Origin: Bdellovibrionales bacterium
Lineage (GTDB): Bacteria > Bdellovibrionota > Bdellovibrionia > Bdellovibrionales > JAMPXM01
Direction of reading: 5' to 3'
NCBI GenBank assembly: GCA_005808505.1
Contig: SYLX01000219.1
Coordinates: 1-37,232 of the forward strand
DNA: 37,232 bases
The notes beneath the pieces are model-generated. The model was given only the letters and a program-made list of their open reading frames with translations. It did not search any database and was not told the origin of the DNA. Every line of letters starts with the position of its first letter. Position 1 is the first letter of the stretch. This document shows positions 15,136 through 23,251 of the stretch, piece after piece. The position numbers were made by a program, and so were the translations under genes.

Positions 15136-16791
15136 TCAGGGAATACGCTCGAGAAGAGTCTTAAGATAGAACTTCTGATAGTTTTTATAGCCGTAGACGA
15201 AGTCATCGCGAGTGATGCGATACTCGATATCCGGGATTGCACCATTGTTCTCTACAGGCACTCCATCGGGGCGGAAGAAGAGCGACTTCGTCATGCGGAT
15301 CTGAAGCTGCGAATAGTTCAGAGCTGGCTGCTCCGTCACGTGGCCGCCTAATCCAGCGGTGTGCGTCCCGACGAGTGTCGCACGACCGTAGCCTTGCATC
15401 ATCGCGGGGAAGGCATCACCACCGGATCCTGACATCTCATCGATCAACATAACGATCGGTTTCGTGTACGCGTATTCTGAAGGGTAAAGCAGATCTTCGC
15501 CCGAAAGCGACATCTTCTTCGTCATGAAGTCGCCTGCGAGCCACGCGGCTTTCAAAACTTCTAACGCTTTTCTTGCGAGATCGTGCTCATCCGTATTCGG
15601 TTTGTACTCTTCATCGATTTCTTTTTTGAACGAGAGATACTCTTGTTTGTTAGCTAAGAGCTGAAACTGCATCGGCTGATAGGGCTTATTCATGAAAAGG
15701 CCGAGCATACTTTCGAGCCAGTAAACGCTTCCGCCGCAGTTGTGATCTTGATCGATGATCAAGCCGATCGTGTTAGCCTCAAGTTGGCGAACCGCCCATT
15801 GATATTGCTTAAGACGGAGTTCTTTTTCGTCCGTTTTGCCGTCAGGACCGAGGGGGGAGTAGTGGGGGATACGGAGATAACCGACGTTTCCGCGATGCGT
15901 GGGATGGTAGTAAGCAACAAATGGCTCCTTCATCAAAACGGTCGCATCTTTCGGAATGTCGATCCGCGTGGAGCCTGAGCATCGGAACGAGCGCTCAAAA
16001 CGTTCATTACCGATCCAGTTCAACCACATCTCACGGGTGGAGAATGAATCAAAGGAGGTCGGAATGCTACCGAGACGACGGAGGCTCGAAGGAGCTTGTA
16101 GAGCTTCGTCGAGGGGAGTGCCGGATTCTTTCCACTTAAGAGTCACTGTCTCGATGATCGATGAGGTTCCACGGCGGATTTCAATTGTCACTGATCCTTT
16201 GGGAACCGGTACGTTTCTACCAGCACGGTAGAAAACCGCCATAGCAGCAGAACGACGAATGCTGACGTCAGTTCCGCTAGCCACGTAGGCACTGAGTTCG
16301 TCGAGGACCACTTGGGTCGGAACTCCGTCGACGGAAACAATCTCGTCTCCGCGTACATATGGAAAAGTCGATTCGGGCAGTTCGGCTCGATCGACGGATT
16401 CAATCAGGACGCGCCCTTCAACGAGATCCGTGAGGATTCCCACCTGGGCGAGGTGATCGGTGGGAACGGTCATGTTGAAGTGGCCGTCTTTGAATTCGGC
16501 CACTAGCTTTTTCATAAGGTAGTAGAACTCACCGTTTGATTGCGGAGCCCTGACGAGTGGTTCGTACTTCGCACGTAAACCCGCGATCGTGACCCCTAGT
16601 TGAGATTCCTTATATTGGATGGGGCCGTAACCCGCTTCGACCATGGCAAAGAATTGATTCAAGTCGCTGAGGCGTTGTGCCTCGGTTAAAGTTCTTGCGT
16701 GAGCTAAAGCAGCGGTCGGGGCTTGGGCCTCCGCCTGAGTAAAGGCTGCAGAGAAAAGCAGGAGAGTCGTGAGCAAAAGCCGGGTGAGCAT
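15136..16791 (-). CDS. Secreted S41 (tail-specific/CtpA-like) serine protease
   Basis: A 551-residue protein starting at ATG 16791 behind AAGGAGTTCT; longer upstream frames lack an SD and would bury the signal peptide. Residues 1-22 are a signal peptide. A PDZ-like segment (FPYVRGDEIVSVDGVP) precedes the TSPc domain with GLIIDQDHNCGGS, the nucleophile region DEMSGSGGDAFP, and TKSLFFRPDGVP, which holds the likely catalytic Lys. This is the order of S41 peptidases. It is probably periplasmic or exported and degrades proteins. It is divergent from the secreted gene at 17012, with a strong hairpin between them. Confidence 0.88.
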   Translation of the reverse strand: MLTRLLLTTLLLFSAAFTQAEAQAPTAALAHARTLTEAQRLSDLNQFFAMVEAGYGPIQYKESQLGVTIAGLRAKYEPLVRAPQSNGEFYYLMKKLVAEFKDGHFNMTVPTDHLAQVGILTDLVEGRVLIESVDRAELPESTFPYVRGDEIVSVDGVPTQVVLDELSAYVASGTDVSIRRSAAMAVFYRAGRNVPVPKGSVTIEIRRGTSSIIETVTLKWKESGTPLDEALQAPSSLRRLGSIPTSFDSFSTREMWLNWIGNERFERSFRCSGSTRIDIPKDATVLMKEPFVAYYHPTHRGNVGYLRIPHYSPLGPDGKTDEKELRLKQYQWAVRQLEANTIGLIIDQDHNCGGSVYWLESMLGLFMNKPYQPMQFQLLANKQEYLSFKKEIDEEYKPNTDEHDLARKALEVLKAAWLAGDFMTKKMSLSGEDLLYPSEYAYTKPIVMLIDEMSGSGGDAFPAMMQGYGRATLVGTHTAGLGGHVTEQPALNYSQLQIRMTKSLFFRPDGVPVENNGAIPDIEYRITRDDFVYGYKNYQKFYLKTLLERIP

Positions 16792-16917
16792 AGAACTCCT
16801 TTCAAAGTGAAGAAGTGAAATGGCTATCACCGCGAAGCCTCTGCTACAACCGCCGACACGACGTCGACTCTCTGAAAATGAGAATGCATTGCGTAAGTAG
16901 GTAAATCGAATTGAGCG

Positions 16918-16945
16918 AGGGCGATTTCTCACCTTAAATCGCCCT
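16918..16945. promoter_or_regulatory. Perfect 10-bp hairpin between divergent genes
   Basis: AGGGCGATTT (16918-16927) and AAATCGCCCT (16936-16945) flank an 8-base spacer. Neither side has a T-run and it lies upstream of both neighbouring genes, so it is not a terminator of either. An operator for the S41 gene and the gene at 17012 is the simplest reading. Confidence 0.5.
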
Positions 16946-17011
16946 ACGGGCCTAACAAAAGCGATATGGCCTGGGTTCAGTTCGCACCGGAAAAAGGAAG
17001 AGGGGATAACA

Positions 17012-17668
17012 ATGGTAAACAAATTTAATCATACACTCGGTCAAATCGGCCGTTTGGTCCTTAAAACAACTTTGTCGCTCTCCATCGCGATTCCGGCTTT
17101 TGCGGGATCTCATTTCGATCAACTCAGCGAGCGATTTGATCAAGCGAAACTACCCACCACTCATGAAGTTAAAGGCGCTTGGGCCGGTCGTTGCTACGGT
17201 ACGTTCGCGGATCCCAATCAGCCGATGGGTTCGTTGATGTACTTCAAAGAAACAGTCGCGGAAGGCGATCATGGACCAGGCTTCCCGAGCGAACTCGAGA
17301 CGCACTTTGGACTTGTTCGCCATCAAGATCCGAAGATGTTCGACGAGATGGACAAGAGCACGGCGCGCGACTGGCTCAAACAGCGTGGCGAGATTTTCCT
17401 CGCGCAACAAGATGAGCATCGGCACTCAATCCGTGTGCGCTACACCGGCATCCAGCATCAGCCATTGGTTTACAAAATTCGTTTAGGCGACGACGGCTTC
17501 CTCTATGTTCAGGGCGGCCAGGATAAAGATCCCCAGCTTTACTGCTACTTCTTCCAATCGCTCGACAATCATCACGGTCACAATGGCGATTCGGATGGCG
17601 ATTTCGACGACGGTTATGATGACGGATTTGAGGACGAAGACAACACGATCGCCGTTCCTGAGCGCTGA
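17012..17668 (+). CDS. Secreted protein with acidic Asp/Gly-rich tail
   Basis: This 218-residue protein starts at ATG 17012 behind GAAGAGGGG. A signal peptide spans about residues 1-31 (ending AFAGS). The mature domain begins GAWAGRCYGTF and includes LYCYFFQ, with two Cys that could pair. The last ~35 residues are His/Gly/Asp/Glu-rich (HHGHNGDSDGD, then DDGYDDGFEDED), a composition that suggests calcium or metal binding or a disordered linker. I recognise no family. It is followed by a strong bidirectional terminator. Confidence 0.75.
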   Translation: MVNKFNHTLGQIGRLVLKTTLSLSIAIPAFAGSHFDQLSERFDQAKLPTTHEVKGAWAGRCYGTFADPNQPMGSLMYFKETVAEGDHGPGFPSELETHFGLVRHQDPKMFDEMDKSTARDWLKQRGEIFLAQQDEHRHSIRVRYTGIQHQPLVYKIRLGDDGFLYVQGGQDKDPQLYCYFFQSLDNHHGHNGDSDGDFDDGYDDGFEDEDNTIAVPER

Positions 17669-17705
17669 GTCTCAGTTACGCCTTAAAGATTCGAATCATA
17701 AAAAG

Positions 17706-17739
17706 AAAAGGCGCCACCGCGGAAACGGTGGCGCCTTTT
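17706..17739. terminator. Bidirectional intrinsic terminator
   Basis: AAAAGGCGCCACCG (17706-17719) pairs perfectly with CGGTGGCGCCTTTT (17726-17739) around a 6-base loop. The A/T tracts within the arms give a U-run in both directions, serving the gene ending at 17668 and the convergent gene ending at 17789. Confidence 0.93.
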
Positions 17740-17788
17740 GCGTTCCAGCAATAGGAAGCGATCACTGTATATAGGAGGTACGCAGTGA

Positions 17789-18076
17789 TTAGTTACCGTT
17801 GCCAGAATTGTTGTCTTGCGAGCAAACGTAGCCAACGAAGCATTGGGCAACGTCGAGAGTGGGGACCCATGCCGGGCGAGTTGTTTCGCCGAGAGAGCAG
17901 TAGCCTTGATGAGCTACGAAACGGTCGTAAGTGTGGCCACCAGTGTTGAGCACGATCGCGCCTGCTTCTTGAACAGTTGCGAAAGCTTCGTCGCATGTCA
18001 TGCGAGTCGTCGAGGGACGAGCTTGTGCGATCGAGGCGCCAACGAGAACGAGTGCGAAGAGTGCAAATTTAGTCAT
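17789..18076 (-). CDS. Small secreted Cys-containing protein
   Basis: This 95-residue protein starts at ATG 18076 behind AAAAGGAGGG. Residues 1-19 are a signal peptide ending IAQA. The mature protein has four Cys (MTCDEA, GYCSLGE, AQCFVGYVC), likely two disulfides, and the motifs VLNTGGHTYDRFV and PAWVPTLDVAQC. I recall similar small exported proteins of unknown function in Alphaproteobacteria with the same MTC...TYDR...CFIGYxC pattern, which suggests a shared or transferred family. The mature tail is Asn/Gly-rich. Confidence 0.8.
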   Translation of the reverse strand: MTKFALFALVLVGASIAQARPSTTRMTCDEAFATVQEAGAIVLNTGGHTYDRFVAHQGYCSLGETTRPAWVPTLDVAQCFVGYVCSQDNNSGNGN

Positions 18077-18148
18077 GTAACCCTCCTTTTGGGTGAGCCC
18101 AACATGCAGGGATCAATCGCTAACGCGCAAGAGCGAAGCCGAATTGTG

Positions 18149-18238
18149 GACAACTAAGTGTTGTCTGTGGGCAACAGCCACGAGAAATGGGACAACATGC
18201 GCAGATCTGGGCGAACTCCACTGACTTTGTTTGACAAC
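18149..18238. promoter_or_regulatory. Four GACAAC half-sites between divergent genes
   Basis: GACAAC occurs at 18149-18154, 18191-18196 and 18233-18238, and in reverse (GTTGTC) at 18160-18165. The first two form a perfect inverted repeat with a 5-base spacer. The last overlaps the -35 of the regulator promoter. This is the pattern of an operator array, perhaps autoregulatory. Confidence 0.5.
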
Positions 18239-18259
18239 ACGCGTGCTTGCCACAATGAT
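18231..18259 (+). promoter_or_regulatory. Sigma-70-like promoter of the TIGR02147 regulator gene
   Basis: A consensus -35 TTGACA (18231-18236), a 17-base spacer and -10 AATGAT (18254-18259, 4 of 6). The expected transcript start is at about 18266-18268, on or next to the ATG at 18268. There is no SD, so the mRNA may be leaderless. Confidence 0.6.
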
Positions 18260-18267
18260 CGCCGCCG

Positions 18268-19086
18268 ATGACGAGCGTGTTGGATTACGATAACTATCGA
18301 AATTTTCTGAAGGATGTTCTCCAGGAGAAAATCCGCAAGAATCCAACCTATTCGCTCAGGGCCTTCGCTCGCCAACTTGCGATGAGTCCTTCGCACCTTT
18401 CGCGGGCGTTGAGCGGGCAAAAGCGATTGTCCGTACAGAGTGCTCGGCTTGTTTCGCAGTCGCTCGCGCACAGCCCGGAAGAAGCCGAGCATTTCCTCGC
18501 GCTCGTGGAGATCGAGGGCGCGCGTTCCGATGAGGCGAAAAACAAAATCATCGGCCGACTCGCCAAGGATAAGCGCGCCGGTTCCCGAGTCGTAGCGCTC
18601 GAGACTTTCCGCGCGATTTCGGGATGGCATCACTTCGCCATTCTGTCGTTGACGACGACGCGTGGGTTTCGCGCGGATGCCGGCTGGATCGCGAAGCGAC
18701 TCGGAATCAAACCGCTCGAGGCCAAGCTCGCCGTCGAGCGATTGATCACCCTGGGTCTACTTGAGAAAACTCCCAAAGGCTGGCGTGCGGTTAACGATGC
18801 CAACATCGAAACTGCGGATGATGTCGGTTCGGCGGCCATTCGCGAGAATCACCGACAGCATCTCGAGTTGGCGGTAAAAGCACTCGAAGAAGTGCCGGTC
18901 GAGCTTCGTGAGTTCCAGAACCTTTCACTCTCGATGAACTTCAGCGAGATGCCGAAAGCTAAGAAGATGATTCGCTCGTTCGTGAAACGTTTCAATCACG
19001 AGCTCGAAACGAATCCTGGCCAAGAAATCTTTCAAATGAATTTGCAATTTTACCTCCTCTCGAAATCCGAAAAGGGGCGCGCATGA
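18268..19086 (+). CDS. TIGR02147 family DNA-binding regulator
   Basis: This 272-residue protein is of the TIGR02147 type, a family rich in Bdellovibrio and Fibrobacter. The start DYDNYRNFLKDVLQEK is the usual opening. A helix-turn-helix follows at about 28-55 (YSLRAFARQLAMSPSHLSRALSGQKRLS). A second winged-helix-like segment lies around 137-170 (WIAKRLGIKPLEAKLAVERLITLGLLEK), then a C-terminal helical domain. It probably regulates the genes after it, since its TGA overlaps the next ATG by four bases (ATGA). No SD precedes the ATG and a promoter sits at the right distance for a leaderless message. Targets are unknown; GACAAC sites upstream are candidates. Confidence 0.88.
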   Translation: MTSVLDYDNYRNFLKDVLQEKIRKNPTYSLRAFARQLAMSPSHLSRALSGQKRLSVQSARLVSQSLAHSPEEAEHFLALVEIEGARSDEAKNKIIGRLAKDKRAGSRVVALETFRAISGWHHFAILSLTTTRGFRADAGWIAKRLGIKPLEAKLAVERLITLGLLEKTPKGWRAVNDANIETADDVGSAAIRENHRQHLELAVKALEEVPVELREFQNLSLSMNFSEMPKAKKMIRSFVKRFNHELETNPGQEIFQMNLQFYLLSKSEKGRA

Positions 19087-20117
19087 TCCAAGCTTTGATG
19101 TCGAAATCAATCGCGATCGCAGCATTAATTTTGATCCCGTTGGTCGGTGAAGCCGGCCCGAGGGTCGGGAATGGAGGCGGTGCGTGGATTTGCCGCGAAA
19201 AAGCGACGTTGCAGGTTCGCTGGATGATGCTCACCGATTTATTTGAAGCGCGTACCGAGCACGGGTTTCATGTTCCGATCTACGGTGCGAAAAACGGATG
19301 GCAGATCTACACCATCAAGCGTAACGAAATCGCTCAACATTACCCCAAGCTTCAGAATTTGATCGAGGCACATGCTCCGATGGACATCGCGAGCATCCTT
19401 CGCACGATGGATCAGCAGGGAACATTGACGGTCGTGAACGACGGTCTTTACGCGGTTCGGCCCGCGCCCTCCATGTGTGACGAGGGATATATTTACTTTG
19501 CGCAAATCGCCAACTTCGTCGAAGACGATCGCCTGCTGGTCGCCGAGAGTCTGTGGCTTCATCCCCAGTTTTCGGAATTAGATCGCGGTGCTCTCTTGAT
19601 TCACGAAGTGGTCTACAAAGCTTTGCGCGACGGTTTCGGAGACCGGAACTCTGTCCGAACGAGACGGATCGTGGCGGCCCTTTTCTCCGATCGTTCGGTC
19701 GATGAAAAGAACGAGCGCATCGAGACGATTCTCGAAACGCCAGCGCCTCCGGGGGAAGAATCATCGGTCGCGCTTGATCCCGTCCGGGTGGTTTGCTCTG
19801 CGCGTATTTTCGCAGATCTAGCGCCAGCCCCGATCGAGACGGTCGTCCTCGACCGCTATATGCATCAGCTCATGAAGAAGACCGAAGGATTCAACTTCCT
19901 CGTGCTCACCGATGCGAATGATGGGAAGCCAATCTTTTTGCAGATCGACGAAGACGGTCAAGGCGCCACCGCTTTACTTGAGGCGCCGATGTTGCTGCCT
20001 GCCTTCTTGATCAATCAATCGATTTCGTTGAAGCTGAGGTCCAAGTCGAAGCGGCAAACAGCCGTCTTAGACTGTTGGGCTGAAACTATCATCGGGCGGT
20101 CAACACGCCGCCGTTAA
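19083..20117 (+). CDS. Secreted protein with GNGGG motif and HE motif
   Basis: A 344-residue protein whose ATG overlaps the regulator stop (ATGA), with AAAAGGGG upstream, so translation is coupled. Residues 1-24 are a signal peptide, directly followed by PRVGNGGGAWICR, an opening I know from other Bdellovibrio secreted proteins. H174-E175 lie in LLIHEVVYKALRDGFGDRNS, which resembles but does not complete a zincin HExxH (Tyr replaces the second His). A metallopeptidase relation is speculative. A final beta-rich region has Cys at VVCSARIF and LDCWAE. It is the second gene of the island. Confidence 0.75.
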   Translation: MIQALMSKSIAIAALILIPLVGEAGPRVGNGGGAWICREKATLQVRWMMLTDLFEARTEHGFHVPIYGAKNGWQIYTIKRNEIAQHYPKLQNLIEAHAPMDIASILRTMDQQGTLTVVNDGLYAVRPAPSMCDEGYIYFAQIANFVEDDRLLVAESLWLHPQFSELDRGALLIHEVVYKALRDGFGDRNSVRTRRIVAALFSDRSVDEKNERIETILETPAPPGEESSVALDPVRVVCSARIFADLAPAPIETVVLDRYMHQLMKKTEGFNFLVLTDANDGKPIFLQIDEDGQGATALLEAPMLLPAFLINQSISLKLRSKSKRQTAVLDCWAETIIGRSTRRR

Positions 20118-20127
20118 GGATGGGCGG

Positions 20128-20742
20128 ATGATCCTCACGTTCAAACAACCGAAACATAAGACTTTCTGTCTCACGCTCGCGAGCTGTCTTTTAGCTTCGC
20201 CCGCATTTGCTTGGAAGATCGAGAAATCGCAAGGTAGCGTCAGCGTCGAGACGAAGGGAAAGCAAACACCCGCCGCCGTAGGTGTCGAGCTTCTAGAAGG
20301 CCAAATCGTCGTTACGGGATCAGACGGCCGTGCGCTGATCAAAGACGGAGAGTCCGAAGTTTGGTTAGGTTCTGGAACTCGATTTCAGCTCCAAGCCGTC
20401 GCGGATAGTGAAGCAGACAAAGAGGGCCGCCTCGACCTTCTTGCAGGTCGCCTACGCGCTAAATTCAAAAAGCCTCTCGGTCCTTCTGAATTTCCATACA
20501 AGGTTCGGGTAAAAACGGTGGTCGCCGGAGTTCGTGGAACCGAGTTCTTTGTCGCCATCGATGGAAGCGAAGAGAAGATCTGTACACTTGAAGGTTTGGT
20601 GCGTGTTTCCTCGATCAAGGGTGCCGAATTTTGGGACGTGCCGAAAAACAAGGGCCTGTTCGTAAAGCCGAAGGAGATGCCGAAGGTGCGCGAAACATCG
20701 GCGTCGCAGTCCAAACAATGGATAGAGCAAACAACATTCTGA
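20128..20742 (+). CDS. FecR-domain secreted protein
   Basis: This 204-residue protein starts at ATG 20128, 10 bp after the previous stop. Residues 1-28 are a signal peptide ending AFA. The FecR domain spans about 30-150: the VGVELLEGQIVVTGSDGRALI pattern, GSGTRFQL, and the hallmark VKTVVAGVRGTEFFVAID near 130-147. FecR domains often sense or transmit an envelope signal, classically to an anti-sigma system. Here there is no transmembrane segment and no sigma factor gene nearby, so it is more like the free-standing periplasmic FecR proteins. The upstream regulator is the only transcription factor in the cluster. Confidence 0.88.
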   Translation: MILTFKQPKHKTFCLTLASCLLASPAFAWKIEKSQGSVSVETKGKQTPAAVGVELLEGQIVVTGSDGRALIKDGESEVWLGSGTRFQLQAVADSEADKEGRLDLLAGRLRAKFKKPLGPSEFPYKVRVKTVVAGVRGTEFFVAIDGSEEKICTLEGLVRVSSIKGAEFWDVPKNKGLFVKPKEMPKVRETSASQSKQWIEQTTF

Positions 20743-20770
20743 TGCCACTGGTATTTCGAACAGGTGAGCT

Positions 20771-21265
20771 ATGTTCATAAAAGCCCTGATGATCGCTTTG
20801 ATGACGTCTTTAAGTTTTCCCATCGCACCTGTGGAAGCAGCTTCGTGCAAGAAAGGCGCGGGACCGCTTTATAAAGAAAAAGATCTCAAGAAGTTAAAGA
20901 ACCAGATCCTGACGGCAATCTCGAAGAAAGATCGCGCACAGCTTGTGACTTACGCCTCCTGCGATTTCTTCGTAGGAGTGCCCGACACGGATTTCGGTGG
21001 CTACCGTCAGCCGTCGGAGGTGATGGGCGACATCCTCAAACTTCTTAAAGATGTGAAGTGGAAAAACGAAGACACCGATTACGGCTCACAAATTCACGTC
21101 GAATCAATCGCGAAAAACCCACGGCAACTCGTCTTTCGCAAAGACGAAGGCATGAGGTGGTACTGGGTCGGTTTTTTAGTGGCGGATGAAAAAGAATTTC
21201 AAACGTTTAAGAAAGGGATCTACCGCTTAGGCGAGGATGCGGCTCACGGAAGTGAGAAAGAGTAA
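20771..21265 (+). CDS. Small secreted protein of unknown function
   Basis: This 164-residue protein starts at ATG 20771, 28 bp after the FecR gene, with GGTGAGCT upstream. A signal peptide covers about residues 1-24. The mature protein begins SCKKGAGPLYKEKDLKKLKNQIL, has a second Cys in TYASCDFFVG that may pair with the first, and contains an alpha/beta core (GMRWYWVGFLVADEKEF). Size and order suggest an NTF2-like or similar small fold, but I cannot confirm it. It is the last gene of the island, ending at a hairpin. Confidence 0.7.
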   Translation: MFIKALMIALMTSLSFPIAPVEAASCKKGAGPLYKEKDLKKLKNQILTAISKKDRAQLVTYASCDFFVGVPDTDFGGYRQPSEVMGDILKLLKDVKWKNEDTDYGSQIHVESIAKNPRQLVFRKDEGMRWYWVGFLVADEKEFQTFKKGIYRLGEDAAHGSEKE

Positions 21266-21294
21266 GAGGGATGCGGTGATCCCTCTTCTCTCAC
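21252..21294 (+). terminator. Hairpin terminator between convergent genes
   Basis: AAGAGGGAT (21264-21272) pairs with ATCCCTCTT (21279-21287) around GCGGTG, and outer GTGAGA/TCTCAC arms extend the stem. The following T-content is modest. It separates the FecR-island end from the convergent beta-barrel gene. Confidence 0.6.
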
Positions 21295-21301
21295 GGTAGA
21301 A

Positions 21302-22153
21302 TCAAAACTTAAGCGAAAATTTTGCCGTTACGGAGTCAGTTCCAAAAGCGCGCGTGTATTCCGCACCGATTCCGATCAGTAACAGTCGAATGTCGGCACC
21401 GACGAGGAGCTGCGAGCTTGTCGGCTGTGATTCCGCTGACTGATTGTTGGTGAAATCAAAAAGGCGCGCGTTTCCGGAAACGTTCATTTTGCCCTTTGCG
21501 CTGACGTATCCAACACCGATGTAAGGCTCGATGATGGGAATCAACTTCGGGCTCACGAGAAGCTGCGCACCCATCACGGTATTGTCGCTCGTGATGAGGG
21601 TATCAACCGGCGTCCCGAGCACGGGATCGTTCATGACCTGTTTAAAAGAGAATTCCGACTTCGCCATAAAACCGCGGGCCGCGATGTTCACGGGAAGCGG
21701 GATTACGTGATCGGTGAGCGTCCACTTAACGGCTGCGGCATACTGTTGATAATCAAGGCCTTGTGCCGAAATTTTCGGAAGGAACATGACTTCCGCGGTG
21801 ATTCCGCCCGGGACGGTGACCGCACCGATCAGTGCCGCGTGCGGCAAGTTCTTCAGCTCCGCCGATGAAGAGGCTTCTTTCGCTAGAGCATCGATTTCGG
21901 GAGTTCTGGTCAAGCCTCCCACAACTCCTAGCTCAAAACCAAAAATCGAGCCGAGGCTCGATGGAGCCGTTACGGAATGAAGTGACGTGTTTGCCGACAC
22001 CTCACGAATCACTTTGTCGAAGTCTTCTTGGGATAGGTCCCGTAACTCGAGCGCCGCGATCGAGGGCAACGAATGGAACGTGATCGCGAATGACGAGACG
22101 AGAGTCAAGGCTAGGGTGAGACCTTTCAAAGACGCAAATACGGGGAGCTTCAT
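21302..22153 (-). CDS. Outer-membrane beta-barrel-like protein
   Basis: A protein of about 283 residues. Two or three adjacent starts exist (ATG 22153, ATG 22156, TTG 22159); GAGG at 22161-22164 best fits ATG 22153. A signal peptide covers about residues 1-34. The mature protein has many alternating amphipathic strands and ends in KFSLKF, a C-terminal Phe as in porins inserted by the BAM complex. The strand PIIEPYIGVGYVSAKGKM and the ending LLIGIGAEYTRAFG are typical barrel strands. Substrate and function are unknown. Confidence 0.75.
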   Translation of the reverse strand: MKLPVFASLKGLTLALTLVSSFAITFHSLPSIAALELRDLSQEDFDKVIREVSANTSLHSVTAPSSLGSIFGFELGVVGGLTRTPEIDALAKEASSSAELKNLPHAALIGAVTVPGGITAEVMFLPKISAQGLDYQQYAAAVKWTLTDHVIPLPVNIAARGFMAKSEFSFKQVMNDPVLGTPVDTLITSDNTVMGAQLLVSPKLIPIIEPYIGVGYVSAKGKMNVSGNARLFDFTNNQSAESQPTSSQLLVGADIRLLLIGIGAEYTRAFGTDSVTAKFSLKF

Positions 22154-22312
22154 CATCAAACCTCGTTTAGTCGGTGAGAGATCAGTCTCTCACGCTCTTG
22201 CGCAATTGCGAAGGCTAGCCGGTCTCAAGCCCGGCTGGTCTTTCGGAAACCACGTACGCGTGGCCTCATAGAGGGAAGCCAAAAGTCAAATCCTTCACAA
22301 GAGGAAGAAGCG

Positions 22313-23179
22313 ATGAAAAGAAGATGGATTTTCTTTCTCGCCTGCGTGTTCGGAGCTCACCAAGCAGCGGATGCGAAAACGCGAGCGTGCGAAGGATTCC
22401 TGCCGAGAAACGATCTGCGGATCGAGGTCGGCGCAAAACTTGCCGGAGGCATTACAAAGACTCAATACAACCAAGTTCTCGATCGCATCGATGGACTCTT
22501 TCGCGCTGAGTTTGCGTCTTTGGGTGGAAAGTTGAAGATTGTCCGCGATTGGCAAGAAGCCGAAGTTAACGCTTATGCCGATCGTGAAGGCAACACGTGG
22601 ATGATTCTCATGCACGGAGGTCTTGCGCGCCACCCGAGCGTCACGCTAGATGGTTTTGCGCTAATCGCGTGCCACGAAATCGGCCACCACCGTGGGGGCG
22701 CTCCGAAGTATCACGAAGGTGAGATGCCTTCGTGGGCTTCGAACGAAGGTGAGTCCGACTACTACGCGACTTTAAAATGTTTGCGTCGGTACTTCGCGAA
22801 AGACGACAACGAAAAAATCCTCTCGCGCATGAAGTTGGATCCTGTAGCTGTCGAGGGCTGCCAGTACTTGCACCAAGAGCGTAGCGAGCAGTTACTTTGC
22901 ATTCGCTCTACGATGGCGGGGTTGAGTGCAGCCGGACTCTTCAGTGCATTAAGTGACGGTAAGAAAATTTCGCTCAACAACCCTGATACGAGCGTGGTGA
23001 GCCGCACGTACGATCCGCACCCCGAAGCTCAGTGTCGTTTAGATACCTACTTTCAAGGTGCGCTCTGCACGGTTCCGGTTCGTCAGGGTCTTCGCGATGA
23101 CGATTACCGGGTCGGGTCCTGCTGGAAGAGTGAGGATCACGCTTGGGGCTTGCGTCCGCAATGCTGGTTCAGGCCTTAG
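22313..23179 (+). CDS. Secreted HExxHH zinc metalloprotease-like protein
   Basis: A 288-residue protein starting at ATG 22313 behind AAGAGGAAG. Residues 1-21 are a signal peptide. The metal site is IACHEIGHHRGG: H121, E122, H125, with H126 next to it. Downstream SNEGESDYYATLKC (143-156) supplies a Glu or Asp as third ligand in the gluzincin manner. Several Cys (ACEGF, KCLR, EGCQY, LLCIRS, AQCR, ALCTV, GSCWK, QCWF) suggest disulfides and an extracytoplasmic location. This HEIGHH/EGESDYYA arrangement recurs in Bdellovibrio secreted proteins (from memory), and a role in prey protein breakdown is inference. Confidence 0.85.
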   Translation: MKRRWIFFLACVFGAHQAADAKTRACEGFLPRNDLRIEVGAKLAGGITKTQYNQVLDRIDGLFRAEFASLGGKLKIVRDWQEAEVNAYADREGNTWMILMHGGLARHPSVTLDGFALIACHEIGHHRGGAPKYHEGEMPSWASNEGESDYYATLKCLRRYFAKDDNEKILSRMKLDPVAVEGCQYLHQERSEQLLCIRSTMAGLSAAGLFSALSDGKKISLNNPDTSVVSRTYDPHPEAQCRLDTYFQGALCTVPVRQGLRDDDYRVGSCWKSEDHAWGLRPQCWFRP

Positions 23180-23251
23180 GTCGCAGGGATTCAATCAATT
23201 CTATTGACTGGTCCAGCCCCTCCGCTTTCGATGGATAGAGGAGGGAAAACT

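Noticed and set aside
17761..17789. ATCACTG/CAGTGAT hairpin next to the small secreted gene stop
   Set aside because: The stem is only 7 bp with a 15-base loop, and the much stronger terminator at 17706-17739 is adjacent.
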